Shown one piece after another: positions 9,410 through 17,968 of a stretch of DNA of 64,000 nucleotides. How positions within the stretch are numbered: position 1 is the stretch's first letter; each line of letters starts with the position of its first letter. Source of the stretch: Pseudomonadota bacterium (GTDB lineage Bacteria > Desulfobacterota > Binatia > Binatales > Binataceae); contig JAJPIL010000022.1 of the NCBI GenBank assembly GCA_021324755.1, positions 1-64,000 of the forward strand. Direction: 5' to 3'. A program made the position numbers and the translations under genes. The notes below the pieces were generated by a model, which was given only the letters and a program-made list of their open reading frames with translations, ran no database searches and was not told the origin of the DNA.

Positions 9410-10702
9410 ATGCGTACGTTTGGCGAAGAGATCGAGATTTCAGCCGTTGGGCGGTTCGACGCAGTTATAAGAGTGCCAGGCTCAAAAAGTCTTACGAATC
9501 GCGCGCTTTTGCTGGCCGCGATGGCCAGGGGCGCCACCCGCATCACAGGAGCGCTTTTCGCCGACGATACCCGTGCGATGGTCCAGGCGCTACGACAGCT
9601 CGGTTTTGACGTGGTGACAGACGAGCATTCATCCTCGATAGTCGTGGAGGGGCGCGGGGGGGCCATTCCAGCCCATCAGGCAGATCTTTTTGCGGACGGA
9701 GCGGGAACGGTCATGCGCTTTTTGGCCGGTTTCTTGACGCTCGGTAAAGGCCGATACCGGCTCGATGGGAACTCCAGGATGCGGCAGCGGCCGATTGGTC
9801 CGATGGTTGCGGCTTTACAAAGCTTGGGGCTACGAGTGTCTTTCGAAGGAATCCCGGGGTATCCGCCGATTGTTGTTGAAGCTGGACCCGATTCGTTTCG
9901 CGGCGGCAGCTGCACGATTAATGCTGCTATATCTTCCCAGTTTGTAAGCGGGCTTCTTCTGCCGGCTCCGCTTTGGCGCGACGGGCTTCGTCTGACTGTT
10001 ACCCAGGCGGCAGCGCAGCCGTTTATCTGGATGACTGTCGCGCTGATGCGGCAATGGGGTGCGCAAGTCGACTACTTGGGACAGCTTGTCAGCGTGCCCG
10101 GAGGACAGAACTACAAGTCAGCTGGTCGTTTCGAGATCGAGCCGGATGCGTCGAACGCGAGTTACTTTGCGGCCGCGGCAGCCTTGTGCGGAGGCCGAGT
10201 GAGATTACCGGGAGTTTTTATCGGGCAGTCGGTGCAGGGAGATGTGGCGTTTTTGAAGATTCTAGAGAAGATGGGAGCTAAAGTGCGGCAGTATGAGCAA
10301 GGAACGGAAATCTCGGGCACCGGCAGCTTGTGTGGGGTTGACGTTGACATGAGCTCGATACCGGACATGGTGGCGACGCTTGCGGCTTTGGCTCCGTTCG
10401 CCAGCACGCCGACCACGATTCGCAACGTGGGCTTCATTCGGCATCACGAAAGCGACCGTTTGGCGGCTATCGGTCAAGAGCTTAGGCGTTTAGGTGCCGT
10501 TGTGTTCGAGCGGGAGGACGGGCTTTACATCGAGCCGTCTAAGCTTACGCCTAGACAGGCGGTTGAGACATACAACGACCATCGAATCGCGATGGCCTTT
10601 GCGGTAGCTGGGCTTAAGCTTGGGGGTCTTCGGCTCAAGAACCCCGCTTGTGTGACCAAAACTTACCCCACCTTCTTTGACGACCTGGCTTCGCTTGCGT
10701 AA
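9410..10702 (+). CDS. aroA: 3-phosphoshikimate 1-carboxyvinyltransferase (EPSP synthase)
   Basis: Sixth step of the shikimate pathway, joining PEP to shikimate 3-phosphate. From the ATG at 9410 the protein has 430 residues, normal for AroA; a GTG at 9368 would add 14 residues without family similarity. Seen in order: VPGSKSLTNRALLLAA near the N-terminus (phosphate-binding Lys and Ser), the DGAGTVMRFLAG segment, LDGNSRMRQRPIGPM, and the C-terminal NVGFIRHHESDR and TYNDHRIAMAFAVAGL. It stands alone, with neighbours on the opposite strand on both sides. Confidence 0.95.
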   Translation: MRTFGEEIEISAVGRFDAVIRVPGSKSLTNRALLLAAMARGATRITGALFADDTRAMVQALRQLGFDVVTDEHSSSIVVEGRGGAIPAHQADLFADGAGTVMRFLAGFLTLGKGRYRLDGNSRMRQRPIGPMVAALQSLGLRVSFEGIPGYPPIVVEAGPDSFRGGSCTINAAISSQFVSGLLLPAPLWRDGLRLTVTQAAAQPFIWMTVALMRQWGAQVDYLGQLVSVPGGQNYKSAGRFEIEPDASNASYFAAAAALCGGRVRLPGVFIGQSVQGDVAFLKILEKMGAKVRQYEQGTEISGTGSLCGVDVDMSSIPDMVATLAALAPFASTPTTIRNVGFIRHHESDRLAAIGQELRRLGAVVFEREDGLYIEPSKLTPRQAVETYNDHRIAMAFAVAGLKLGGLRLKNPACVTKTYPTFFDDLASLA

Positions 10703-10744
10703 CGCGCGATATCAACCAGTCGTATCGGGCGAAGTAAGCTAGAA

Positions 10745-10850
10745 AACCCTACCGCGGCAGGAAAAAGAAAGGCCAGGTAGGAACAAAAAGGCCCGAGCCC
10801 GCCTCAAAAGCGCAAAGTTAGACAGTGGCCTTTAAGTTGCGAGCTCGGGC
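10745..10850. other. Cluster of interlocking inverted repeats between aroA and gloA
   Basis: Three inverted repeats lie in about 105 bases between two convergent genes. CCTACC at 10748-10753 pairs with 10776-10781. AAAGGCCA at 10768-10775 pairs with 10826-10833. GCCCGAGC at 10791-10798 pairs with 10843-10850. The second and third pairings cross each other, as in an H-type pseudoknot. The position suits a bidirectional transcription end, but no U-tract follows the stems, so a structured RNA is equally possible. Confidence 0.4.
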
Positions 10851-10923
10851 TTCAAGGAGGTCTTAACGAAAATCTCGGCTTCTCGCCGGTCTACGAATCG
10901 GTTCTCCTTAATTCGTAGTATCG

Positions 10924-11328
10924 CTACTCGATTGTCGGCGCGCCTTGTTTTTGTTCAATGAGTTCGACCTTATAGCCGTTAGGATCCTCGAGGAACGCTA
11001 TGACTGGTCCCCCAAATTTCATTGGTCCAGGTTCGCGAACCACCTTGACGCCTTTTTTCTTTAGCTCCTCGCACGTGCGATAGATGTCTTCGACCCCGAT
11101 TGCAATATGGCCGAAAGCGTCGCCAAGGTTATAGCCGGACTTACCCCAGTTGTAGGTCAGCTCGAGAACAGTAGAATCCCGCTCATCCCCATATCCGACA
11201 AAGGCCAGAGTAAATTCTCCGTTCGGATAGTCCTTTTTCCGTAAGAGTTTCATACCGAGTGCGTCGCAATAAAACTTCAAGGACTCGTCCAGATCGTTTA
11301 CCCGCAGCATCGTATGTAGTAGTCTCAC
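10924..11328 (-). CDS. gloA: Lactoylglutathione lyase (glyoxalase I)
   Basis: Isomerises the methylglyoxal-glutathione hemithioacetal to lactoylglutathione. The frame is open further upstream, but a GTG at 11328 has a GGAGGG site a few bases before it and places the four metal ligands at His5, Glu56, His74 and Glu122, the same numbers as in the E. coli enzyme. That gives 134 residues, the family's usual size. Blocks seen include LLHTMLRVNDL, SLKFYCDALGMKLLR, STVLELTYNWG, FGHIAIGV and PNGYKVELIE. A cytochrome c gene lies 86 bases upstream on the same strand. Confidence 0.94.
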   Translation of the reverse strand: MRLLHTMLRVNDLDESLKFYCDALGMKLLRKKDYPNGEFTLAFVGYGDERDSTVLELTYNWGKSGYNLGDAFGHIAIGVEDIYRTCEELKKKGVKVVREPGPMKFGGPVIAFLEDPNGYKVELIEQKQGAPTIE

Positions 11329-11414
11329 TGTCCACCCTCCATAATCTAAAATTTCTTGGCGTGGGGCTAAGACGGCTTCCACGCTAATGTAAATCAAACC
11401 TTTGGGCCGCGATC

Positions 11415-11915
11415 TTAGTCCGTCTGATCCTCGGCGCAAAAACTTCTGATGAAGGCAACGATGTCTGCTATCTGTTCGTCAGTAAGCCTTGCGCCGAAGG
11501 CCGGCATGTCTTTCATCCCAGCCCACCGTCCGCCGTTTTTTATAATGCCATAGAGCGTTGCATCAGACATCAATTTCATCCAGCGGCAATCGGTAAAGCT
11601 ATGAGCGACGCGCATGGAGGGCAAAGGTGGGCTATCATCGGTGCCGTTGGCATTATGGCACCGTGCACAATAGGTCATGTAGTTGGCCCTTGCGCTGGCG
11701 CTTGGCTCAGCGAAGCAAGCTTTTGCTGTAACTGCCGCAAAAAGCAACGCCATGCTCAGCAACCTGGCACAGCGAAAGGCTAACTTCAAAATTTGGCTAG
11801 CTTTTCTGCGCAGAACGATTCTTTCAACCACCTTTACGAGGCTGCAGCCTGACCCGTTAGGGATCCGATCACAGGTCGCCTCCGTCTTGGCGTTCTTCGC
11901 CCTTTTCTGAAGCAT
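11415..11915 (-). CDS. Small c-type cytochrome
   Basis: Single-haem cytochrome c. The haem site CARCH follows ANYMTY, and MKDMPAFGARLTDEQIADIVAFIR near the C-terminus supplies a probable Met axial ligand and the last helix. A hydrophobic signal-type stretch (about residues 43-68 of this frame, ending near KACFA) precedes the domain, so the protein should be exported or membrane-anchored. With the ATG used here the signal would start unusually far in; a GTG at 11831 would give a more normal 138-residue precursor. Neither start has a clear ribosome binding site. The electron-transfer partner is unknown. Confidence 0.82.
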   Translation of the reverse strand: MLQKRAKNAKTEATCDRIPNGSGCSLVKVVERIVLRRKASQILKLAFRCARLLSMALLFAAVTAKACFAEPSASARANYMTYCARCHNANGTDDSPPLPSMRVAHSFTDCRWMKLMSDATLYGIIKNGGRWAGMKDMPAFGARLTDEQIADIVAFIRSFCAEDQTD

Positions 11916-12452
11916 AATTTACGTACGTTTTTTCCCATAAAAAGTAGCCCCTTGGAGCAGACCGCACCAATTAATTAGTCGTGAAACTGAATCAAGCGTG
12001 CGCAGGAGCCCACTTGGGCGCGCAGCATATGTTTTACGCACAGTTTTTATGCGATAGGCAGACCAACTGCTATCCTAAGCCCGCTTGGCGCTCTATTTCT
12101 GCACCGAAAAGAGTTCGACCAATGAGACTTTTTGAGGCCGAATTGCTAGAAAAGTTCGTTCGTCAGATTGGCTCGCTTTCGCCGGCGGCGAGCGGCAAAC
12201 TTCGTGTGATCGGGGCGCCTAGATTAGCTCGAGCTAGTATGGGTTAAGTGAAGGGTCTCTGCGCGATAGGATATTTGGAGAGGTTCGGCGGAAAGGGTCG
12301 CCTAATTTTCCGTTTGAGTGCGAGCTTAATTTGGTGTGAGTTTACGTCAACGTCCGCAAGCTTGAGACTCAACATCACAGCCGCCAATCCTAGCTCGCCT
12401 TTTTTGGCCCTTTTACGCTCGTTTCTAGAGACTGGAATCTGTTGAGGGAAGC
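11916..12452. other. Intergenic region upstream of rsmD
   Basis: The 537 bases lie between the divergent cytochrome c and rsmD genes. Two short plus-strand frames (from 11981 and 12248) show no recognisable domain, signal peptide or ribosome binding site, so I do not annotate them. Promoters for both flanking genes are expected here, but none was clear. Confidence 0.35.
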
Positions 12453-13079
12453 TTGCTTAAGGTAATCGGCGGCACAAATCGAGGGCGCTATTTGAAAAGT
12501 CCCCGTGGTCTTGCTACCAGACCCACTACCTCCAGAGTGAGAGCTTCGATCTTCTCGCGGCTTGCAGCTCGCATCGACTTTGAAGGCCGGCGGGTACTTG
12601 ATCTTTTTGCGGGCAGTGGGTCGCTGGGGATCGAGGCTTTGTCTCGTGGCGCTCAAAACGTGGTTTTCGTGGATTCCAGCCGGGCCGCAGTGGAATCTAT
12701 AAGGCGCAATCTACAAGCTTTGGGCTTAATTCGGCAAGGTCGGATCGAACGTGCCACCGTCGCTCGCGCGCTGTCACGGCTTGCGGCTCGAGGCGAGAAG
12801 TTCAGCCTTGTTTTTATGGATCCGCCCTATGGTTACGGACTGGCCGATCAGGCACTAAGAAAGCTTGTCGAGCTCAATTTGCTGGAAAACGGTGCCTGGA
12901 TCGTAGTAGAAATTTCAACCCGGGAAGAGGCACCGTGTGTGGCCGGCCTTGAACGTGTCGGCGACTATGCTATTGGTGACCATCGGCTTTTGAGTTATAC
13001 CTTTGGCTCGGTTGCCTCGTTAGATCAGGATTCAAGCGGCCATTCAGGTGGGGAGGCCAATGGAGCAGAGCCAAACTAA
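12453..13079 (+). CDS. rsmD: 16S rRNA (guanine(966)-N(2))-methyltransferase RsmD
   Basis: SAM-dependent methyltransferase modifying 16S rRNA. It begins with LKVIGGTNRGRYLKSP, followed by ATRPTTSRVRASIF, the SAM-binding loop LDLFAGSGSLGIEALSRGA (about residues 49-67) and the catalytic MDPPYG motif (about 127-132). The start is a TTG preceded by GAGGGA, which fits the conserved N-terminus. The last 30 residues are a polar extension that runs across the start of coaD; the genes overlap by 20 bases. The rsmD-coaD pair is common in bacteria. Confidence 0.92.
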   Translation: MLKVIGGTNRGRYLKSPRGLATRPTTSRVRASIFSRLAARIDFEGRRVLDLFAGSGSLGIEALSRGAQNVVFVDSSRAAVESIRRNLQALGLIRQGRIERATVARALSRLAARGEKFSLVFMDPPYGYGLADQALRKLVELNLLENGAWIVVEISTREEAPCVAGLERVGDYAIGDHRLLSYTFGSVASLDQDSSGHSGGEANGAEPN

Positions 13080-13572
13080 CCGCAAAACGATTGCTGTGTA
13101 CCCTGGTACTTTCGACCCGATCCATTACGGACACATCGACATCATTCGGCGCGCTGCCAACATCTTTAGCGAAGTGATTGTTGCCGTCGCGTATAACCCG
13201 CATAAGGACCCAGCGCTGTTCAGTGCTGATGAGCGAGTGGAGATGGCTCGCGAGGCAGTTGCTGACCTTGGTCCTCGAGTACGAGTCGATAAGTTCACGG
13301 GTTTGTCCGTAGATTATGCCCAACGGGTAGGGGCCTGCGTTTTGATTCGCAGCTTACGGGCGGTGACGGACTTTGAGTACGAGTTTCAGATGACCCAGAT
13401 GAACAAGTATATCCGCCCGTCGATTGAGACCGTATTTTTGTTTGCCAGTCCCTCGCTGTTTTTTTCGGCTTCGCATCTTATAAAGGAGGTTGCTGGGTAC
13501 GGCGAGCGTCTTCCAGACCTTGTGCCACCTAACGTAATGGAGCGTTTGCGCCGCAAGTTAGGCTTGAATTAG
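13060..13572 (+). CDS. coaD: Phosphopantetheine adenylyltransferase
   Basis: Penultimate step of coenzyme A synthesis, forming dephospho-CoA from 4'-phosphopantetheine and ATP. The nucleotidyltransferase motif is YPGTFDPIHYGHIDII, with the HxGH residues near the N-terminus. The second signature is LIRSLRAVTDFEYEFQM, and the C-terminal SSxLIKEVA-type motif appears as SASHLIKEVAGYG. The ATG at 13060 sits behind GGGGAGG and is preferred over the GTG at 13048. The 170-residue length is normal. Translation is probably coupled to the overlapping rsmD. Confidence 0.95.
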   Translation: MEQSQTNRKTIAVYPGTFDPIHYGHIDIIRRAANIFSEVIVAVAYNPHKDPALFSADERVEMAREAVADLGPRVRVDKFTGLSVDYAQRVGACVLIRSLRAVTDFEYEFQMTQMNKYIRPSIETVFLFASPSLFFSASHLIKEVAGYGERLPDLVPPNVMERLRRKLGLN

Positions 13573-13686
13573 ACGTTTTAGCGAGGATGAAGTGCGCCGG
13601 TGGCTGGTTGGTAACAGGGCCACCTTCGCGTATCTGCGCGTAAACCGGGTCGTGAGGAGCTAAGGGCTTTCGGGATTCAAAAACGT

Positions 13687-14889
13687 ATGGGGCTTAAACT
13701 AAATCGGCGCGTAGCCGCAATCAAACCGTCTGCCACGATGGCTGCTGAAGCGCGCGCTACGCAGATGCGCGAGCAGGGAGTGGACGTAATCTCGCTGGCT
13801 GCCGGAGAGCCCGACTTCGACACACCTGAACGGATCAAGAACGCTGCCCGTAAAGCGTTGGAGGCAGGTCTTACTAAATATACGGCCACTACGGGAACTC
13901 GGGAATTAAAAGAGGCGATTCGTTTCAGGCTCAAGGCCGACACCGGCTTGGAGTACGAGTTGTCGGAGATTGTTGCCTCGGCCGGAGGCAAACAAGCTGC
14001 CAGTAACGTAATTAATACGCTGTTCGATGAGGGCGACGAAGTGATTATTCCCACGCCCGCGTGGGTAAGCTATGCGGCGATGGTCGAGCTTAGCGGTGCA
14101 ACGCCCAAATTCGTGCCAACTCGGGAGGAAGACGGCTTTATCCTAACGCCAAACCAGCTGCGCAGCGTGCTTAACTCTAGGTCTAGAGGCATCATACTCA
14201 ATTCCCCCTGTAATCCTACGGGCGCGGTTTACAATGAGGAGCAGTTGCGCGCGCTGAGCCAGGTTATTTTAGAGGCCGGGTTGTGGGTTATCTCGGACGA
14301 CGTTTACTCCAACATGGTCTACGACGGCGTCGCCCCTCATCTATTTTGTGTCGAACCGCGGCTTAGAGAACGTGGAATAATCGTAAACTCTTTGTCCAAA
14401 ACCTATGCGATGACAGGATGGCGAGTGGGCTTTGCCGTGGGGCCACGAGAAGTGATGAGCGCGGTTGGGCGCCTTCAGTCGCAAAACAGCGGTAACCCGA
14501 ACTCGATCGCCCAGGCGGCAGCCGTGGAAGCTCTTACCGGTCCGCAAGACGAAGTTAAACTTATGATGGAGGAGTTTCGCCGTCGCCGCGCCCTAGTGGT
14601 CGAGCGAGTCCGTGCGTTGCCTGGTTTTGCGTTGACCCATCCTCCCGCAGGCGCTTTTTACGTTTTTCCGAAAGTCGCAAAACTTCTGGGAGCGGTCTGG
14701 AATAACATCACCTTGAACAGCGGGGATCAGCTGGCCGACATGCTTCTCGAGCGAGCGCACGTAGCTGTGGTCGGCGGTACCGACTTCGGATTTCCGGATC
14801 ACATTCGGATCTCCTATGCAAATTCGATCCCCAAGCTTAATGCCGCCTTTGACCGCATCGAGCAGGTGCTACGTACCTTAGGCTTCTAA
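13687..14889 (+). CDS. Class I pyridoxal-phosphate aminotransferase, aspartate aminotransferase type
   Basis: Cytosolic transaminase of the AspC/AatA subgroup Ib, likely exchanging amino groups between aspartate and 2-oxoglutarate. It has 400 residues. Seen in order: ISLAAGEPDFDTP, TKYTATTGTRELKEAI, SAGGKQA, LNSPCNPTGAVY, and the PLP-lysine motif NSLSKTYAMTGWRVGF with the Schiff-base Lys at residue 238. IRISYANS near the end holds the substrate-carboxylate Arg. Prephenate aminotransferase belongs to the same subgroup and cannot be excluded. Confidence 0.9.
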   Translation: MGLKLNRRVAAIKPSATMAAEARATQMREQGVDVISLAAGEPDFDTPERIKNAARKALEAGLTKYTATTGTRELKEAIRFRLKADTGLEYELSEIVASAGGKQAASNVINTLFDEGDEVIIPTPAWVSYAAMVELSGATPKFVPTREEDGFILTPNQLRSVLNSRSRGIILNSPCNPTGAVYNEEQLRALSQVILEAGLWVISDDVYSNMVYDGVAPHLFCVEPRLRERGIIVNSLSKTYAMTGWRVGFAVGPREVMSAVGRLQSQNSGNPNSIAQAAAVEALTGPQDEVKLMMEEFRRRRALVVERVRALPGFALTHPPAGAFYVFPKVAKLLGAVWNNITLNSGDQLADMLLERAHVAVVGGTDFGFPDHIRISYANSIPKLNAAFDRIEQVLRTLGF

Positions 14890-14942
14890 TTCTCTGGCGG
14901 CGTTGAAAAAGCAGCTCTTCGGTCGCTGCCATCGGTGGCGCA

Positions 14943-15656
14943 GTGCGAATAGCTCGCGAACCACGCTGGTCGCTCACCGTCTCTGAAGCTATCGATTTGC
15001 AAAAAAGGATGGCTTCGTGCCTAAGCCTGCGAGGCGGCCCCCGTAACGCTCGCCTCGTCGCTGGTGCCGACGTGGCTTACGACCCATCTGTTCAACGATG
15101 TTTCGCTGCCGTGGTGGTGCTCGAGCGACCCCACCTTGAGGTCGTGGAGGAGGTCACGGCTGACGCAACGGTGAGCTTTCCATACGTTCCGGGTTTGCTT
15201 AGCTTTCGCGAGGGGCCGGTTATTGTCGAGGCGTTCTCAAAACTGAAGGTGAGACCACAGGTCGTGTTTTTTGATGCTCACGGGTACGCCCATCCGCGAC
15301 GCTTCGGTCTTGCCTGCCATATAGGTTATCTGCTCGACATCCCCTCGGTTGGATGCGCCAAGTCTGTGCTCGTTGGAGAACCACAGAGGGCTTTGCCAGA
15401 GAAGGCGCTGTCATGGGTTTGGTTGATCGATAAGGGCGAGCGTGTGGGCGCTGTGTTGCGCACTCAGACGGGGCGTCGTCCAATCTATGTTTCGCCCGGC
15501 TACCGTGTTGGGTTTTTAGCTGCGATACGGCTTGTCAGCGAAGTTCTGGGAAAATTTAGAGTTCCCGAGCCGACGCGTCTGGCCGACATTTTGGTTGAGC
15601 GGCACAAACGAAAATATTTACAGCAGCGAGGCGTAAGAGAACGATTGACCTCATAG
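14943..15656 (+). CDS. nfi: Endonuclease V (deoxyinosine 3'-endonuclease)
   Basis: Repairs deaminated purines by nicking near deoxyinosine. It has 237 residues. The motifs are VAGADVAYD (first catalytic Asp), FPYVPGLLSFREGPVI, and FFDAHGYAHPRRFGLACHIG with the second catalytic Asp and conserved His. The last motif usually reads DGxG at its start; here it is DAHG. The K.G.RVGA and PIYVSPGYRV parts also fit. It starts at a GTG 53 bases after the aminotransferase stop and faces the NUDIX gene, with a hairpin between them. Confidence 0.92.
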   Translation: MRIAREPRWSLTVSEAIDLQKRMASCLSLRGGPRNARLVAGADVAYDPSVQRCFAAVVVLERPHLEVVEEVTADATVSFPYVPGLLSFREGPVIVEAFSKLKVRPQVVFFDAHGYAHPRRFGLACHIGYLLDIPSVGCAKSVLVGEPQRALPEKALSWVWLIDKGERVGAVLRTQTGRRPIYVSPGYRVGFLAAIRLVSEVLGKFRVPEPTRLADILVERHKRKYLQQRGVRERLTS

Positions 15657-15657
15657 T

Positions 15658-15682
15658 ACCGGCCGGTTTACAAGCGGCCGGT
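15658..15682. terminator. Bidirectional hairpin between nfi and the NUDIX gene
   Basis: A perfect 8-base stem (ACCGGCCG at 15658-15665 and CGGCCGGT at 15675-15682) with a 9-base loop fills the 26-base gap between two convergent genes. The stem is GC-rich and followed by TTT on the plus strand, so it probably ends both transcripts. GGCCGGTTTACA also occurs twice here as a direct repeat. Confidence 0.6.
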
Positions 15683-16135
15683 TTACAGATGCTCTTTCGA
15701 AAGCTTGACTTTTGCTGGCGCAGGCGGGCGGCCGGTGCGCAAAAACTCTCTGTAGTCAGCTATGACTTGGGCATGATCGAACGCGAGCGGCGTAGGCGGC
15801 TTGTCAGCATGAAATAATCCCACCTCCTTGGCGTCGTCCTTTGCTTTCGGTTCGCCGCAAGCGCGCCCTACGTACACGACTGTGACCGTATGGCCCCGCG
15901 GGTCCCGGTCAGGGCGAGAGTAAACGCCAAGTAACGCCGTAAGTTCTACCTCGAGCGAGGTCTCTTCAAAAGCTTCTCGCACAGCCGCAAGTTCGACTGA
16001 CTCGCCGACTTCGACAAAGCCACCAGGAAGGGCCCATCCCAGCGGGAAATTCCGGCGCTCGATCAATACGATGCGATCCTCAACCTCAATGATGACGTCT
16101 GCCGCGAGAAGCGGGCAAATAGGTTTCATATTCAT
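15683..16135 (-). CDS. NUDIX hydrolase
   Basis: Small pyrophosphohydrolase of 150 residues. The Nudix box is complete apart from its last Gly: GGFVEVGESVELAAVREAFEET is followed by S where G is usual. The N-terminus PICPLLAADVIIEVEDRIVLIERR and the PLGWALPGGF stretch resemble the ADP-ribose pyrophosphatase-like NUDIX group, with REFLRTGRPP near the end. The substrate cannot be read from the sequence. Two ATGs three codons apart could each serve as start. Confidence 0.88.
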   Translation of the reverse strand: MNMKPICPLLAADVIIEVEDRIVLIERRNFPLGWALPGGFVEVGESVELAAVREAFEETSLEVELTALLGVYSRPDRDPRGHTVTVVYVGRACGEPKAKDDAKEVGLFHADKPPTPLAFDHAQVIADYREFLRTGRPPAPAKVKLSKEHL

Positions 16136-16427
16136 TCATAATACGACCGGTACCGTCCCGAGGGTAGAGCGTTTAACCCAAAAACTCGGCGCATGGCGAA
16201 TTGACGCCTGCGCATCGCATGGCGCGCGCTGAGCTTGCCATTTTCACAAATGTTCTGATAAGACTTCGCCTTGCCGAACACCAATCGTTCGACTTTGCGC
16301 GATCAGTTAGACTTGCAATTCGTCGCTAAGTTTTAGTTGCCCAAGGCGAAAGCTTTAGCTGCGAGAATTTTTGGTGGCGATGAATCGAGAGATCCTGGGC
16401 GAACGACCGCTGTTCAGTGTTTGAACA

Positions 16428-17453
16428 ATGTTAGCTGCGAAAATCTACGATTTTGGTGATATCAGGCTTGAAGAGATGGAGCGGCCGAGGGTGGGTGCCG
16501 ATGATATCCTTGTGCGCGCAGTTGCGTGCGGGCTCTGCTCCAGCGACTTTTTGCCGTGGTACGTCAAGCGCAAGGCACCCTTTGTACTCGGCCATGAGCC
16601 AGTGGGCGTGGTCGAGGAGATCGGCGAAAACGTCCGTGGCTTTTGCCCAGGCCAGCGCGTTTTCGTGCATCATCATGCGCCTTGCTGGCAATGCGCGCCG
16701 TGCCGCCGAGGCGAGTACGTCCAGTGCCCCACGTGGCGCTCGAGCAAGCTTGAACCGGGAGGAATGGCGGAATTCTTTGTCGTTTCTCCGATAAATCAGC
16801 GCGACACGCTCGTGTTGCCAGCAGAGATGTCCGACTTAGACGGAGTGCTAATCGAGCCGGTGGCATGCGCCTTAAAGGCGATGCGCAGAGCGGATATTAA
16901 GCCGGGAGAAACCGTAGTGGTGCTTGGACTTGGTATCATGGGCATTATCAATGTAGCGCTGGCACGCCATCTCGGAGCGGGATTGGTCATCGGTGTCGAT
17001 CTGGTCGAGCAAAGAGCCGTACGCGCCACGCGCTTCGGCGCTGACCTAGGTTTGACGGTGTCCGAAGATAACTTTGTGGCGCAACTTGCGCAGGTTACAG
17101 GCGGCGCGATGGCTGACGTGGTGATTGTGGGACCTGGTACAGCTAGCGCCCTTAAAATGGGCCTTGCCGCCGCTGGCGCGGGTGCACGCGTCGTTCAGTT
17201 CAGTCCCGTCCCGCCACAGGAAACGATCGACATCTCGCCCTATGAGATGTACTTCAAGGAAGTCCGACTTTTGCCGAGTTATTCGTGCGGTCCTGACGAC
17301 ACGCGAGAAGCGCTAAAACTCATTTCTTCGGGCGTACTTCGAGCAGCTAGTCTTGTAAGCCATACGTTTCCAATCAGAGAGGTCGCTCGCGCCTACGCTG
17401 TGGCGCAAACGCCCGAGGCCCTAAAAGTCGTGGTTTCGTTCGACAAACAGTAG
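16428..17453 (+). CDS. Zinc-dependent alcohol dehydrogenase family protein (MDR)
   Basis: Medium-chain dehydrogenase/reductase with NAD(P) and zinc, 341 residues. Catalytic zinc ligands appear as Cys37 (in ACGLCSSD) and His56-Glu57 (in LGHEPVG). Structural zinc ligands are Cys86, Cys89, Cys92 and Cys100 in HAPCWQCAPCRRGEYVQCP. The Rossmann fold shows VVVLGLGIMGIINVALA, with the acidic VIGVDL strand end favouring NAD. The group includes sorbitol, threonine and polyol-type dehydrogenases; the substrate is unknown. A cupin gene follows after 38 bases and may be co-expressed. Confidence 0.9.
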   Translation: MLAAKIYDFGDIRLEEMERPRVGADDILVRAVACGLCSSDFLPWYVKRKAPFVLGHEPVGVVEEIGENVRGFCPGQRVFVHHHAPCWQCAPCRRGEYVQCPTWRSSKLEPGGMAEFFVVSPINQRDTLVLPAEMSDLDGVLIEPVACALKAMRRADIKPGETVVVLGLGIMGIINVALARHLGAGLVIGVDLVEQRAVRATRFGADLGLTVSEDNFVAQLAQVTGGAMADVVIVGPGTASALKMGLAAAGAGARVVQFSPVPPQETIDISPYEMYFKEVRLLPSYSCGPDDTREALKLISSGVLRAASLVSHTFPIREVARAYAVAQTPEALKVVVSFDKQ

Positions 17454-17491
17454 CATAGCAATGACTGAGCGAAACTGGTTCGAGAAAGTGT

Positions 17492-17968
17492 ATGGCAAGC
17501 TCCTTGAAGTCAGGCACTAAGAACTTACGCGTCCAGCAAACCGCGAAGACGCGACAAAAGCCCCCTACACTTCGCCGCTTTAAACCGAACTTCCGATGGG
17601 AAGAAACCGAGCTCGAGCCGTATAAAGTGGCTTCAGGTACCGTGGGCGATTTCCGAGGGGCGTCCCGCCAAGTATTAATCGGTAAGCGCGGCGAACAGGT
17701 CGCATTTCACGTCCGCTACTTTGAGCTAGAACCTCAGGGTTTTACCAGCTTAGAACGCCACCGACATGCTCACGTGGTGATAGCCGTCAGAGGGCGCGGC
17801 TTTGTGAGGGTGGGAGATCAAGAGTATGACGTGTCGCCAATGGACTTGGTCTACATCGGGCCGGACGAGCCACATCAGCTTAAAGCCAGTGCAGACGAAA
17901 GTTTTGGATTCTTTTGCATCGTCAATGCACGACGAGACAAACCGCGACCCATCATCTCAAGGGTGTGA
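17492..17968 (+). CDS. Single-domain cupin protein
   Basis: Protein of 158 residues with one cupin barrel. Motif 1 is seen as SLERHRHAHVVIAVRGRGFV (metal-type His residues), and motif 2 as MDLVYIGPDEPHQLKA. It has a basic, low-complexity N-terminus of about 35 residues. It lies directly downstream of the zinc alcohol dehydrogenase on the same strand, so it may act in the same pathway, but cupins range from dioxygenases to sugar isomerases and no function can be assigned. Confidence 0.8.
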   Translation: MASSLKSGTKNLRVQQTAKTRQKPPTLRRFKPNFRWEETELEPYKVASGTVGDFRGASRQVLIGKRGEQVAFHVRYFELEPQGFTSLERHRHAHVVIAVRGRGFVRVGDQEYDVSPMDLVYIGPDEPHQLKASADESFGFFCIVNARRDKPRPIISRV

